A DNA stretch of 45,737 nt from Bovifimicola sp050309585 (lineage in GTDB: Bacteria > Bacillota > Clostridia > Lachnospirales > Lachnospiraceae), in contig JBNRML010000167.1 in the NCBI GenBank assembly GCA_050309585.1, positions 1 to 45,737 on the forward strand, read 5' to 3'. The notes beneath the pieces are model-generated. The model had not been told where the DNA came from and made no database searches. It worked only from the letters and a program-made list of their open reading frames with translations. Position 1 is the stretch's first letter. Each line of letters starts with the position of its first letter. Position numbers and translations under genes: made by a program. Below, one piece after another: positions 1-8,175 of the stretch.

Positions 1-137
1 TTGTTTGGTAGCTTAATTTTACTACAAAATGAAAGAAGATTCCTTATATTTTGGGCATTTTTTGAAAGTTGTTTATAGCTGTGTCTATAAAAATGGAGTT
101 CTGTGGATAAAACTACGGAAACTCAAGAATTTGTCCC

Positions 138-166
138 TTGATTATTATTTATTAGTATTCTATAAT
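138..166 (+). promoter_or_regulatory. Predicted sigma-A promoter of the 218-1231 gene
   Basis: TTGATT at 138-143, a 17-base spacer and a perfect TATAAT at 161-166, about 50 bases before the start codon. Nothing else in bases 1-137 was recognisable. Confidence 0.7.
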
Positions 167-217
167 CTTATAAACAGAGCATTTTCTGAAATTAATTTAT
201 GAGGAATAAGTATCACA

Positions 218-1231
218 ATGAAGGACAACTATATTCAAAACTCAATAAAGACGATTTGTCTGAGAATTATTATCATATGTATATTTTTTCTTGCTGTTTT
301 CGCATCAATTTTTTTTAATATTCCTTTTGATAAAATGTTGTCACCTACAAATCTTTCTTATGCAATGTCAGCCTCCACGGCATATGATTCCGGGGTAGAC
401 TTTGTGGAGATAACATTAAACAATGCAAGGTACACAGGTATTGACGTATATCGCAAGAATAAACCTTATGCTTCTTATTATTACAGTATGGTAAACAACA
501 GCTGCACTCTTATACTTGTAAAGCGGCCTGTTGGAGGCACTCTTCCAAAGGAATTAAATAACTACACCATTAAGGCTAAGCTTGTTAAAAATGATAATAA
601 AGTTAAAACACTAAAAAAAGAGCTTGCTGAAGAGCTCAATTATTCCACTGATGGTCTTGACAAAATTATTTCCCCTGTCATAATTGATGAGACTTCTTAC
701 CACGCAGATATATATTTTTATCTCATTCTAATATTTATGTTTGCAATGCTAACTCCGCTCAGTCTGATAATTGTGCACGTTATCTATATTATTGTTCCTG
801 AGTTTTACCCTGCCTGCATAAACTTTAAAAGGCTTTTACCAAAGGGTAAGAAAAGCTTATCACATGTTAACAAAGAGATTAATTCAAAGGTCATCTTAAA
901 ATCAGGGAATATAACTCTTACAGAAAATTATATAATCACAAATGGTACATTCAGCATTGAAATACTTCCAATATCTGGTGTTATCTGGGCATACGAACAC
1001 AGTTCATGGCACCATATTTTATGGATTCCAATTAAACTAACCTATACATTGCATTTCTTATGTCGTCATCATGTTTATGCTTTTTCTCCTCGCAACAGCA
1101 AAGAGGACATAGATATTGTAATAAGTTATTTCAATGAAAACTATCCTGAGATAATCACTGGTTACTCAAAAAAGAAGAAAGAAAAAGCATTTTCAATACT
1201 AAAAGAACACAAAAAAAAGAAACTACTGTAG
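218..1231 (+). CDS. Membrane protein of unknown function with C-terminal soluble domain
   Basis: A 337-residue protein that I do not assign to a family. It has a hydrophobic segment at about residues 13-36, an extracytoplasmic-type region to about 160, and a second long hydrophobic segment at about 166-195. A basic stretch (about 205-215) then leads into a cytoplasmic domain of about 100 residues rich in beta-type and aromatic positions (SSWHHILWIP, CRHHVYAF). This resembles the PH-like domains of some small Firmicute membrane proteins, but that is a guess. The start is supported by GAGGAA about 11 bases upstream and by the promoter at 138-166. The C-terminus is strongly basic (KKKKEK, KKKK). 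The gene is monocistronic and ends in the terminator at 1220-1254. Confidence 0.8.
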   Translation: MKDNYIQNSIKTICLRIIIICIFFLAVFASIFFNIPFDKMLSPTNLSYAMSASTAYDSGVDFVEITLNNARYTGIDVYRKNKPYASYYYSMVNNSCTLILVKRPVGGTLPKELNNYTIKAKLVKNDNKVKTLKKELAEELNYSTDGLDKIISPVIIDETSYHADIYFYLILIFMFAMLTPLSLIIVHVIYIIVPEFYPACINFKRLLPKGKKSLSHVNKEINSKVILKSGNITLTENYIITNGTFSIEILPISGVIWAYEHSSWHHILWIPIKLTYTLHFLCRHHVYAFSPRNSKEDIDIVISYFNENYPEIITGYSKKKKEKAFSILKEHKKKKLL

Positions 1232-1254
1232 AAAAATTCCACAGTAGTTTTTTT
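1220..1254. terminator. Bidirectional intrinsic terminator
   Basis: AAACTACTGT at 1220-1229 pairs with ACAGTAGTTT at 1241-1250, giving a 10-bp stem with an 11-base loop. A T run follows on the plus strand and a T-rich tract on the minus strand. It serves the convergent genes 218-1231 (+) and 1261-1779 (-). Confidence 0.9.
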
Positions 1255-1260
1255 CGTTAA

Positions 1261-1779
1261 TTATTTTCCACAACAGAATTTATATTTCTTTCCACTGCCA
1301 CATGGACAAGGATCATTTCTTCCAATTTTCTTTTCCTTTACTATTGTGTGTGAAGACTTCTGCTCTTTGTATAACTCTTTTCTTCTCTCTTCAGAAAGTA
1401 ATACATTCCATGCACCAAGGGTATATAACCATTCAGCCTTTGCTTCAACCATGTTCTTATATAATAATTCTTTGTCATATCCCAAATTTACAACAGTATC
1501 TTCTGTCATTGTATCAATAGGATTTTCCTGTTTTAAGCTCTCATTGATTCCATCAAGGAAACCAACCATAATAAGCAATTCAACACCGTATTTCTCTGCT
1601 AACTCCTTAACAGTTCCAGTTACTACTTCATCAGGATTTGCAAGGATTTGTTCATAAATACCTTTTTCTAACACAAAATAGTTGCCCCAGAATCTGTCGC
1701 TCTCCTGTTTTGTTGTCTGAGATGAATAAGCAATTCCTCTCCATGTCTCTAACAAAGTAAGTTGTCTCTGTTCTTCCAT
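1261..1779 (-). CDS. SEC-C motif-containing protein
   Basis: A 172-residue protein. Its last 20 residues form a textbook SEC-C zinc motif: GRNDPCPCGSGKKYKFCCG, with CxC followed by CC ligands, as at the end of SecA. The preceding 150 residues are mostly helical and contain no motif I recognise; related Firmicute proteins are annotated only as SEC-C domain proteins. The motif suggests zinc-dependent binding to a protein or the ribosome rather than catalysis (inference). GGAGG lies just before the ATG. A TTGAAA-N17-TATAAT promoter lies at 1838-1866, and a 7-bp hairpin (1799-1817) sits in the leader just above the ribosome-binding site. Monocistronic. Confidence 0.88.
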   Translation of the reverse strand: MEEQRQLTLLETWRGIAYSSQTTKQESDRFWGNYFVLEKGIYEQILANPDEVVTGTVKELAEKYGVELLIMVGFLDGINESLKQENPIDTMTEDTVVNLGYDKELLYKNMVEAKAEWLYTLGAWNVLLSEERRKELYKEQKSSHTIVKEKKIGRNDPCPCGSGKKYKFCCGK

Positions 1780-1837
1780 TTCTTTCCTCCATTATTTCCA
1801 AAAGCACAGAGCTTTTGTATAGTCACTACAATTAACG

Positions 1838-1866
1838 ATTATATATCAAATTCAATTTTTTTTCAA
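1838..1866 (-). promoter_or_regulatory. Predicted promoter of the SEC-C gene
   Basis: Read on the minus strand: TTGAAA (1861-1866), 17-base spacer, TATAAT (1838-1843). It is divergent from, and only 9 bases away from, the promoter at 1875-1903. Confidence 0.75.
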
Positions 1867-1874
1867 CATTATCC

Positions 1875-1903
1875 TTGTATTTACACACTAACTATATTAT
1901 AAT
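1875..1903 (+). promoter_or_regulatory. Predicted promoter of the small membrane protein gene
   Basis: TTGTAT (1875-1880), 17-base spacer, TATAAT (1898-1903), about 35 bases before the start codon. Confidence 0.75.
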
Positions 1904-1937
1904 TTCATAAAATTACTACCAAAAAATGAGGACGAAT

Positions 1938-2192
1938 ATGAAATTAACATTTAAAAAATTCAAACAAATATTGGCAATATTAGCAATTTTAGTCATTATT
2001 CTCTTATACATTGCTGCTTTTGCCCTCTCCATTATGAACAACAAATATACCGATAAGTTCTTTACTGCAGCCCTGTATTCAACATTTTTTGTGCCTGTTA
2101 TCATCTATCTCATCATATGGATAGCCGGTGTATTAAGAAGCTATAATCCTAATCTCCCTGAGAACAAGCCTGAAAATAAAAACTCACACTAA
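1938..2192 (+). CDS. Small two-helix membrane protein, unknown function
   Basis: An 84-residue protein with two transmembrane helices (about residues 9-31 and 46-66), a short loop between them and a hydrophilic, Pro/Asn/Lys-rich C-terminal tail. An upstream ATG at 1926 is in frame, but GAGG at 1928-1931 lies inside it and is correctly spaced (6 bases) for the ATG at 1938, so I chose 1938. The gene has its own consensus promoter and overlaps the 3' end of deoC by 9 bases tail to tail. Its probable terminator (2198-2241) lies inside deoC. I do not recognise a function. An opposite-strand ORF over the same bases is a shadow. Confidence 0.75.
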   Translation: MKLTFKKFKQILAILAILVIILLYIAAFALSIMNNKYTDKFFTAALYSTFFVPVIIYLIIWIAGVLRSYNPNLPENKPENKNSH

Positions 2193-2807
2193 CAATTTGC
2201 TGGTTCCGAGTCTGTTTGCCCCGGATTCCAGCATTTTTTTTGCTGTGCAGACATCTCTTATTCCACCTGAGGCCTTAACTCCCAGCTTATCTCCCACTAC
2301 TTTTCTCATCAGGGTCACATCCTCTGCCACCGCTCCACCAGTGCTAAATCCTGTGGAAGTCTTAACAAAATCAGCTCCTGCCGCCATTGAAAGCTCACAT
2401 GCCTTTATTTTTTCCTCATCATTTAAAAGGCAGGTCTCAATAATCACCTTTAATACTTTTCCCGCACAAGCCTGTCTTACGGCCTCTATATCCTTTTGAA
2501 CATATGCATAATCCTTATCCTTTAATGCTCCCACATTAATTACCATATCTATTTCATCCGCACCTGCCTTTACTGCTTTTTCAGTCTCAAAGGCCTTTAC
2601 TTCTGAATCAACTGCTCCCAATGGAAATCCTACAACTGTGCAGGTTTTTACATCTGTGTCCTTTAACTTTTCTGCCACATATGCAGTTCTGTACTGATTA
2701 ACACATACAGAGGCAAGATTGTTATCCACTGCCTCTTTTACCACAGTATCAACCTGTTCAATGGTTGCATCTGGTTTCAAAATAGTATGATCAAAAAATT
2801 TATTCAT
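2184..2807 (-). CDS. deoC: Deoxyribose-phosphate aldolase
   Basis: A 207-residue class I aldolase that cleaves 2-deoxyribose 5-phosphate to glyceraldehyde 3-phosphate and acetaldehyde in deoxynucleoside catabolism (cytoplasmic TIM barrel). The Schiff-base lysine is K149 in DFVKTSTGF, the second active-site lysine is K178 in GVKASGGIRD, and the acidic residue is in DEIDMVIN. The length is typical of short DeoC forms. Of two candidate ATGs, the one at 2807 is 7 bases from AAGGAG while the one at 2813 would be too close, so 2807 is preferred. It follows purA in the same direction, behind purA's terminator, so read-through or a weak promoter must drive it. Its last codons double as the terminator of the opposing gene. 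Confidence 0.95.
   Translation of the reverse strand: MNKFFDHTILKPDATIEQVDTVVKEAVDNNLASVCVNQYRTAYVAEKLKDTDVKTCTVVGFPLGAVDSEVKAFETEKAVKAGADEIDMVINVGALKDKDYAYVQKDIEAVRQACAGKVLKVIIETCLLNDEEKIKACELSMAAGADFVKTSTGFSTGGAVAEDVTLMRKVVGDKLGVKASGGIRDVCTAKKMLESGANRLGTSKLLV
2198..2241 (+). terminator. Intrinsic terminator embedded in the deoC coding sequence
   Basis: TGCTGG (2198-2203) pairs with CCAGCA (2228-2233). The stem is extended by TCCG/CGGA across a small internal loop, and eight T residues follow immediately (2234-2241). The orientation fits the 1938-2192 gene, which ends 5 bases upstream. On the other strand the same bases encode the last residues of DeoC. Confidence 0.75.
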
Positions 2808-2835
2808 AGTCATTCTCCTTTATTTTCATATGAAA

Positions 2836-2865
2836 AAAGGTGCCACCAATTCCGACGACACCTTT
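2836..2865 (-). terminator. purA terminator
   Basis: On the minus strand AAAGGTG and CACCTTT form the outer stem, with inner G-U/C-G pairs bringing the arms together, followed by a T6 run. It lies between the purA stop and the deoC ribosome-binding site. Confidence 0.8.
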
Positions 2866-2887
2866 ATTTTAACTGTTCCGTTATATA

Positions 2888-4162
2888 TTATCTGTAGATA
2901 ATTTCATGTCTTCCTGGTCCATTTGATACCATCTTTACAGGAACTTCCAATTCTTTTTCAATGAACTCAATATATTTTCTACAATTCTCAGGAAGGTCAT
3001 CATAATTCTTGATTCCCCTGATTTCTGATTTCCATCCCGGTAATGTCTCATATACTGGTTTAGCCTTTGCAAGCTGTACTGTTGTAGGGAAATCTCTTGT
3101 AACTTTTCCATCGATTTCATATCCTACACAAACCTTAATCTCATCTAAGTATCCTAATACATCAATTACTGTTAATGCAACCTGAGTGGCACCCTGAATC
3201 TTGCATCCATATCTTGAAGCAACACAGTCAAACCATCCCATACGTCTAGGTCTTCCGGTAGTAGCTCCGAATTCACCGCCGTCACCACCGCGTCTTCTTA
3301 ACTCATCAGCTTCCTCGCCAAAGATTTCACTTACAAATTCTCCCGCACCAACAGCACTTGAATATGCCTTAACCACTGTTACAATATCCTTAATCTCATA
3401 TGGCGGTATACCAGCACCAATTGCACCATAAGCTGCCAATGTAGATGATGATGTTACCATTGGATAAATTCCAAAATCAGGATCCTTTAACGAACCAAGC
3501 TGACCTTCCAATAAGATATTCTTTCCTTCCTTAATGGCATTTTGTAAAAATGTCACAGTATCACATACATATGGCTCTACCATATCTCTGTACTCTTTAA
3601 GGGTAGCCAGTAATTCCTTAGGCTCAATCTTTGGTTTATGATACATATGCTCTAGCAATACGTTTTTCTGCTCACAAACACGATTAACCTTTTCTTCCAA
3701 AACTTCATCATCAAATAACTCTGAAACCTGGAAACCAATCTTTGCATATTTATCTGAATAAAATGGTGCAATACCTGACTTTGTGGAACCGAAGGATTTC
3801 TTTCCTAAACGCTCCTCTTCATATTCATCAAATAAGATATGATATGGCATAAGAATCTGTGCTCTGTCTGACACAAGAAGCTTTGGCTTTGGAACACCCT
3901 TACTCACCAATTCGTTTACTTCCTTTATTAAGTAAGGAATATTTAAAGCAACACCATTTCCGATAATCGATGTGGTGTGATCATAGAATACACCTGATGG
4001 AAGCAGATGTAATGCAAACTTACCATAATCATTTATAATAGTATGTCCTGCGTTGCTACCTCCCTGAAAACGGATAATGATATCAGAAGTTTCTGAGAGC
4101 ATATCTGTTATCTTACCTTTTCCTTCGTCACCCCAACAGGCTCCAACTATCGCTTTTACCAT
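2888..4162 (-). CDS. purA: Adenylosuccinate synthetase
   Basis: A 424-residue enzyme of full family length. It joins IMP and aspartate using GTP to give adenylosuccinate, the first committed step to AMP. The GTP/IMP loop GDEGKGK is at residues 11-17 with the catalytic Asp at 12, the catalytic histidine is H40 in SNAGHT, and the C-terminal IMP/Mg region contains GATTGRPRRMGWFD. The start is fixed by AGGAGG upstream and by the alignment of the glycine-rich loop. The gene has its own extended -10 promoter at 4230-4258 and its own terminator. It is not with other purine genes, which is common for purA. Confidence 0.98.
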   Translation of the reverse strand: MVKAIVGACWGDEGKGKITDMLSETSDIIIRFQGGSNAGHTIINDYGKFALHLLPSGVFYDHTTSIIGNGVALNIPYLIKEVNELVSKGVPKPKLLVSDRAQILMPYHILFDEYEEERLGKKSFGSTKSGIAPFYSDKYAKIGFQVSELFDDEVLEEKVNRVCEQKNVLLEHMYHKPKIEPKELLATLKEYRDMVEPYVCDTVTFLQNAIKEGKNILLEGQLGSLKDPDFGIYPMVTSSSTLAAYGAIGAGIPPYEIKDIVTVVKAYSSAVGAGEFVSEIFGEEADELRRRGGDGGEFGATTGRPRRMGWFDCVASRYGCKIQGATQVALTVIDVLGYLDEIKVCVGYEIDGKVTRDFPTTVQLAKAKPVYETLPGWKSEIRGIKNYDDLPENCRKYIEFIEKELEVPVKMVSNGPGRHEIIYR

Positions 4163-4229
4163 ATCTTTTTTCCTCCTTAAGCAAATAATTCGCTAAATAA
4201 TACATTGTGGACAAGCCACTCCGTGTACT

Positions 4230-4258
4230 AATATAACACATTTCCCTGCATAAGTAAA
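4230..4258 (-). promoter_or_regulatory. Predicted extended -10 promoter of purA
   Basis: Minus strand: TTTACT (4253-4258), 17 bases, TATATT (4230-4235) preceded by TGT (extended -10). No PurR-box pair or purine riboswitch was seen in the leader of about 60 bases. Confidence 0.65.
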
Positions 4259-4293
4259 TTCAATATTTTATTTGTTTCTGATATTATATCTGT

Positions 4294-5877
4294 TTAGCCT
4301 GGCATTTCTTCAGGCTTCATATCCGGTCTGTCACCCGGCTCCATATCCTGAGGCCATCCGCCGTTTTTTCCTGGCATGCCGCCTCTATGTCCTCCCATAC
4401 CCTGAGATACATTTCCTGAATTTGTGGTTATCTCTGATATTGTAAATGAACTGTCCTCCTGTCCATCAACTTTTATGGTATATGTTTCACCTTTCTTTAG
4501 CAGTTCATTTGAAAATACGACTGACTGGAATTTTTTAGCTGGAGTATATGATAATACAATGTTTCCATCTGAATCTGTTATCTGAATAACCTTTCCACCT
4601 TCATAGCTGCTATTCAGTGCTGCGTTTACCGAATACTGTGTTGAGCCCTCTGTAGGTGCAGTTGCCATTCCCACGCTTCCCACAGCAACCAGACTTCCCC
4701 TTTCAATTTCCATTGACACTCCATAATCTATAGCCCCATTACCTCCATCAACAGGCCCGTCAATATAAAGTTCTCCCCCTGTCATATGTATTGTTCCATT
4801 GGAGTCAACTCCGTCTCCTCCTGCATTAATGTAAATATATCCTCCATTTATACACAAATCGCTGCCGTCAGTATCGAAGCCGCCCTTAAAGCGTTCCATA
4901 TCCTTGTTATTTTCATCCCCTGCAGTGCTTCCTTCCGTTGCATTTATTCCATCATCCGAAGATGTGATACAGATTTTTCCTCCATTGATGTCAATAAAAT
5001 TACCCTCAATTCCCTCATAGGATTTTTCTATGTTTATTTCTCCATCATTTATAACAACCCTGTTCTCTGCATGTATTCCATCGTCCTCTGCACTAATTTT
5101 CAGGATTGGATTATCTAAATATACATATCCAAAATTCTCCTCCGTACTGGTTGATTTTACACCGTCTCCTTCGGATATTATCTCTACCTGAGCCTCCTTT
5201 ATCATTACAGAATCTTTTCCTACTATTCCATCTCCTTTTGAATTTATACTTAATATTCCTGAAACAATCTTTAATTCATCCTTGCTCTGTATTCCGTGGT
5301 TGTACATAGCATTTACACTAAGTTTCCCCGTACCATTAATTGTAAGATTATCCTTACTGTAAATTGTACCATTTGGTTCATCTTCCTTACCATCCTCAAA
5401 AACATATTCTTCTGTGTCTGTGATGCTGTTTTCCGTGCCTTCAGGTAGTGTTATAATCGTCTCATATGCGTCCTTAACATAAATTCCTGCCGTTCCCTCT
5501 GAGACTATCTGCACCCCGTTTAATACCAGACGAACAATTTCCGAATCATAGTCATCATTTACAACAATGGAACCCTCATAGTTTCCAGATAAAATATATT
5601 TTCCGCCTTCTTTTATCTTGACTTTTCCATCAGAAACCTTCACCTTATCCGATTCACAACTGGCCTCTTTTCCGTTTAATTCAATGAATACAGCATCTCC
5701 TTCATCATATGTATAGTCAATCTCTTCCTCTGTATAGGACAGACAAAGTTCAAGCTTTTCCTTGGTTTTTTCCACTGTTTTTTCCTGTGTTTTGTCTGCT
5801 GTTTTCTTCCCACATCCCGTAAAAATCGTGGTTATCACCATTACACAAACAATTATAATTGTTCCCGCTTTCTTCAT
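4294..5877 (-). CDS. Carbohydrate-binding lipoprotein, Cthe_2159-like (DUF4353)
   Basis: A 527-residue lipoprotein with a signal peptide ending in the lipobox FTGC (acylated Cys22). A charged T/K/E linker follows, then from about residue 75 to 450 many short repeats of the type ING-G, NSKGDGI and EGIEGN that spell a parallel beta-helix. The pattern and length match the Cthe_2159/DUF4353 family, whose founding member from Clostridium thermocellum binds cellulose and polygalacturonate. The repeated acidic DDGI and GDGV turns fit the calcium-binding turns of that fold. The tail is rich in Gly, Met and Pro (residues about 490-527) with MPG-like repeats. Role: surface-anchored glycan binding, possibly a lyase-like fold without shown activity. 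Ribosome-binding site GAGG is about 10 bases upstream. Confidence 0.88.
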   Translation of the reverse strand: MKKAGTIIIVCVMVITTIFTGCGKKTADKTQEKTVEKTKEKLELCLSYTEEEIDYTYDEGDAVFIELNGKEASCESDKVKVSDGKVKIKEGGKYILSGNYEGSIVVNDDYDSEIVRLVLNGVQIVSEGTAGIYVKDAYETIITLPEGTENSITDTEEYVFEDGKEDEPNGTIYSKDNLTINGTGKLSVNAMYNHGIQSKDELKIVSGILSINSKGDGIVGKDSVMIKEAQVEIISEGDGVKSTSTEENFGYVYLDNPILKISAEDDGIHAENRVVINDGEINIEKSYEGIEGNFIDINGGKICITSSDDGINATEGSTAGDENNKDMERFKGGFDTDGSDLCINGGYIYINAGGDGVDSNGTIHMTGGELYIDGPVDGGNGAIDYGVSMEIERGSLVAVGSVGMATAPTEGSTQYSVNAALNSSYEGGKVIQITDSDGNIVLSYTPAKKFQSVVFSNELLKKGETYTIKVDGQEDSSFTISEITTNSGNVSQGMGGHRGGMPGKNGGWPQDMEPGDRPDMKPEEMPG

Positions 5878-6012
5878 TTCCCAAAATCCTCTTTTCTTCC
5901 TAATTATTTAAGAACAGGCTGTAAAACATTACATCCGCGTCTTTTCTCATAATATGTTATCTGGAAATTTTAATAATTATTTGATAATTGTGTTAAAAAA
6001 GTGTGAAATCAA

Positions 6013-6990
6013 TTACTCTTTTCGGAACCTGTTAATTAATAAGTCTGAAATAACAAATACTACATATACAAACTCTACACTTAAGAATATAATTGCTGCA
6101 TTTTTGAGAAGTTTTACATCACTGCTTCCCATAAACGCCGATATCCATGCCATTATGCATACCCATTTTACCGTAAAGGACTGCAATTTATTTATGGCTT
6201 TTTTATTTATTCCCGATAAAATAATTTCATTTATGTCGGGCTTTTTATTAAAACGAATTTTTTTCGCCTCCTCAATCCCCTTTTCATCAAAACATCTCAA
6301 ATATTCACAAAATTCCTCGTCGTGTTCATATACACGGTGTATCCTGATTGTTTTCTTCTTTTTACCCTTATTTGATATCTCCTGGGTAATAAACGATATT
6401 TTCTTTTTTGATATTTTTACATCAGAAATCTCCGAATAAAGATTCATCTTTCCCATGGCAATAAAATCCTCAAATGTGATTTCCTCTGTAACCCTGTCTA
6501 ATACAAGTTTAATATTGCTTATCATATAAAAAATTCTGAAAATTCTGCCGCCTGCGGCTCCCGTAGGATTTAACAGATACATTTTATCCTTTATTTTATA
6601 CCAGAATATAGAAATCTTAAGAAAATAGAGATTTCCTTCTTCATCTATAATGAATACCTTAAGCAGGTCATTTAACTTCATCGCTATCTGATATAGCATG
6701 ATGACTATTAAAATTGTTCCGCCCGCAAATAATATCAATTCATAATTTTTCCTTGATATTCTGATAAACCAGTTTGAAAGAATAATCAATGCCAATGGCA
6801 CAAAAGGGAAGATGCCTAAAAACATCGTAAGGCATCTTCCCGGTCCACTGATTTTATTTTTTCTCTGTTCAATTCCGGAATAGGATAAAATCTTATTTTT
6901 ATCTTCTTCTTTAATCTCTTTATCTGTGTATTTTATGTTTTTGTTAACGCTTTTCTTTACGTTTTTTTTAACATATTTTTTTCTAGACAT
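6013..6990 (-). CDS. Multi-pass membrane protein of unknown function
   Basis: A 325-residue protein with an extremely lysine-rich N-terminus (about 30 residues), two transmembrane helices at about 53-75 and 83-103, a cytoplasmic middle domain of about 160 residues, and two C-terminal helices at about 274-292 and 298-318. The middle contains IDEEGNLYFLKIS and KISKKKISFITQEIS, alternating beta-type strands with basic turns. I recognise no catalytic motif or family. The start at 6990 has AGGGTGA just upstream. It lies between the beta-helix lipoprotein gene and the signal peptidase gene on the same strand, 60 bases from the latter. The overlapping plus-strand ORF (5954-6439) is a shadow. Confidence 0.75.
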   Translation of the reverse strand: MSRKKYVKKNVKKSVNKNIKYTDKEIKEEDKNKILSYSGIEQRKNKISGPGRCLTMFLGIFPFVPLALIILSNWFIRISRKNYELILFAGGTILIVIMLYQIAMKLNDLLKVFIIDEEGNLYFLKISIFWYKIKDKMYLLNPTGAAGGRIFRIFYMISNIKLVLDRVTEEITFEDFIAMGKMNLYSEISDVKISKKKISFITQEISNKGKKKKTIRIHRVYEHDEEFCEYLRCFDEKGIEEAKKIRFNKKPDINEIILSGINKKAINKLQSFTVKWVCIMAWISAFMGSSDVKLLKNAAIIFLSVEFVYVVFVISDLLINRFRKE

Positions 6991-7050
6991 ATCTTCACCC
7001 TAATCGTCATTTCAATTTTACAGGCATTTAGTGCCCATGCGACCTGCCGC

Positions 7051-7683
7051 TTATTTTGTCAAAGATTCAACCTTTGGATACCACTTAATAAATGCTTTTG
7101 CAATTAACTCATCCCTCTTTACCGTTCCCCATACTCTTGAGTCACTTGAACCTGTTCTGTTATCTCCCATCATAAAATAGCAATCCTTTGGAACCACACA
7201 TTCAAAAACTAAATCCTGGTCCTGCTGCAAATAATTATCATATGCATATGTCGGCTGACCATGAACATATTTTTCATTCTGCTCCTTACCATTTATGTAC
7301 AATTTTCCTTCAGCAATTTTTATATGATCACCCGGCATTCCAATAAGTCGCTTAATATAAATAACCCCTTTTTTATCCGGAGCGTTAAACATAACAATAT
7401 CTCCACGCTTTGGATCACCAAATTTATATGCCAGACGAAATCCAATAACTTTATCCCCTTCCATAATGGTTGTCTTCATTGAGCCTGTTGGCACAGTTGC
7501 ATTTACGATTATGTAATTTGTAATAATATATGCCACAACAAAAGCTCCGACAAATACCATTACCCAGCTCAAAAGCTCCCTAAAAAAGGAGGTCTCCTCA
7601 CCTTTTTCTTCTTTTTCTTCTTTCTCTTCTTTCTCTATAACTTCTTCTTTTTCAGTTTCATTTATTAATTCTTTTTTTTCCAT
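7051..7683 (-). CDS. lepB: Signal peptidase I
   Basis: A 210-residue type I signal peptidase with one N-terminal membrane anchor (about residues 37-58) preceded by an unusually acidic/basic cytoplasmic tail of EEKEEKEEK type. The catalytic serine is S68 in TVPTGSMKTT, the general-base lysine is K111 in YIKRLIGMPGD, and box E GDNRTGSSDSR is at 173-183. It removes signal peptides of secreted proteins outside the membrane, and would serve the GH16 and CotH proteins nearby. A GTG at 7698 is in frame and would add five residues, but the ATG at 7683 is better placed relative to the GGTG-type ribosome-binding site; the choice is uncertain. No sortase or other secretion gene is adjacent. Confidence 0.93.
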   Translation of the reverse strand: MEKKELINETEKEEVIEKEEKEEKEEKGEETSFFRELLSWVMVFVGAFVVAYIITNYIIVNATVPTGSMKTTIMEGDKVIGFRLAYKFGDPKRGDIVMFNAPDKKGVIYIKRLIGMPGDHIKIAEGKLYINGKEQNEKYVHGQPTYAYDNYLQQDQDLVFECVVPKDCYFMMGDNRTGSSDSRVWGTVKRDELIAKAFIKWYPKVESLTK

Positions 7684-7788
7684 AATCCAATACCACACCT
7701 TTCCGCAATTAATTATTTATCAAATGCTATTATTTTTTATGGAAACACCTAAATAATTATTATCCACGTCATATAATATCACACTTTC

Positions 7789-8067
7789 TTATATTAAACA
7801 ATCTTCTTCAATTATATGAATCTCCAAATAATCAAAATCTATTCCATCAATAAAATTATCCTCTGTAAAACGTGTTTTAGCTATTTTCTTAAACTCCGCA
7901 ATATTCGAATCCAACCATATCGGTTTACTTAAATCAAATTCCACACACACCTCATCTAATGCCGCAAATACTTTCTTTGTTCTGGTTAAATTAATATCAG
8001 GATTTTCCACAACCTTATCTCTCAGCATATGATTATCTTTAAATATCTTTGCCCATAATCTGAACAT
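7789..8067 (-). CDS. Small conserved-looking protein of unknown function
   Basis: A 92-residue soluble protein beginning MFRLWAKIFKDN and ending in the acidic IIEEDCLI. It reads as a compact alpha/beta protein: a basic N-terminal half and an acidic C-terminal half (FTEDNFIDGIDFDYLEIH). I do not recognise a named family. AGGAG is well spaced before the ATG, and a promoter with an extended -10 (TGG TACAAT) lies at 8098-8103, so it is very probably expressed. It is divergent from degV across a 194-base intergenic region. Confidence 0.75.
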   Translation of the reverse strand: MFRLWAKIFKDNHMLRDKVVENPDINLTRTKKVFAALDEVCVEFDLSKPIWLDSNIAEFKKIAKTRFTEDNFIDGIDFDYLEIHIIEEDCLI

Positions 8068-8097
8068 AAAAAATCTCCTAGCTATTTTTTGTTATAC

Positions 8098-8126
8098 ATT
8101 GTACCACATATTTTGTGATTTTAATA
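8098..8126 (-). promoter_or_regulatory. Predicted extended -10 promoter of the 7789-8067 gene
   Basis: Minus strand TACAAT at 8098-8103, preceded by TGG as an extended -10. A poor -35 (TATTAA) lies 17 bases upstream. Confidence 0.5.
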
Positions 8127-8146
8127 CATAATATAAAAATAATATC

Positions 8147-8175
8147 TTGTAGTTTTAAAAACTACGTGTTATAAT
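8147..8175 (+). promoter_or_regulatory. degV promoter with overlapping 17-bp palindrome
   Basis: TTGTAG (8147-8152), 17-base spacer, TATAAT (8170-8175) preceded by TGT. A perfect inverted repeat, GTAGTTTT-A-AAAACTAC (8149-8165), covers most of the -35 and the spacer, as expected of a repressor operator. A second 7-bp inverted repeat (GATGATA 8185-8191, TATCATC 8201-8207) lies just downstream in the leader. Confidence 0.7.

Noticed and set aside
5954..6439. Plus-strand ORF of 161 codons
   Set aside because: Shadow of the minus-strand membrane protein 6013-6990; no ribosome-binding site or domain.
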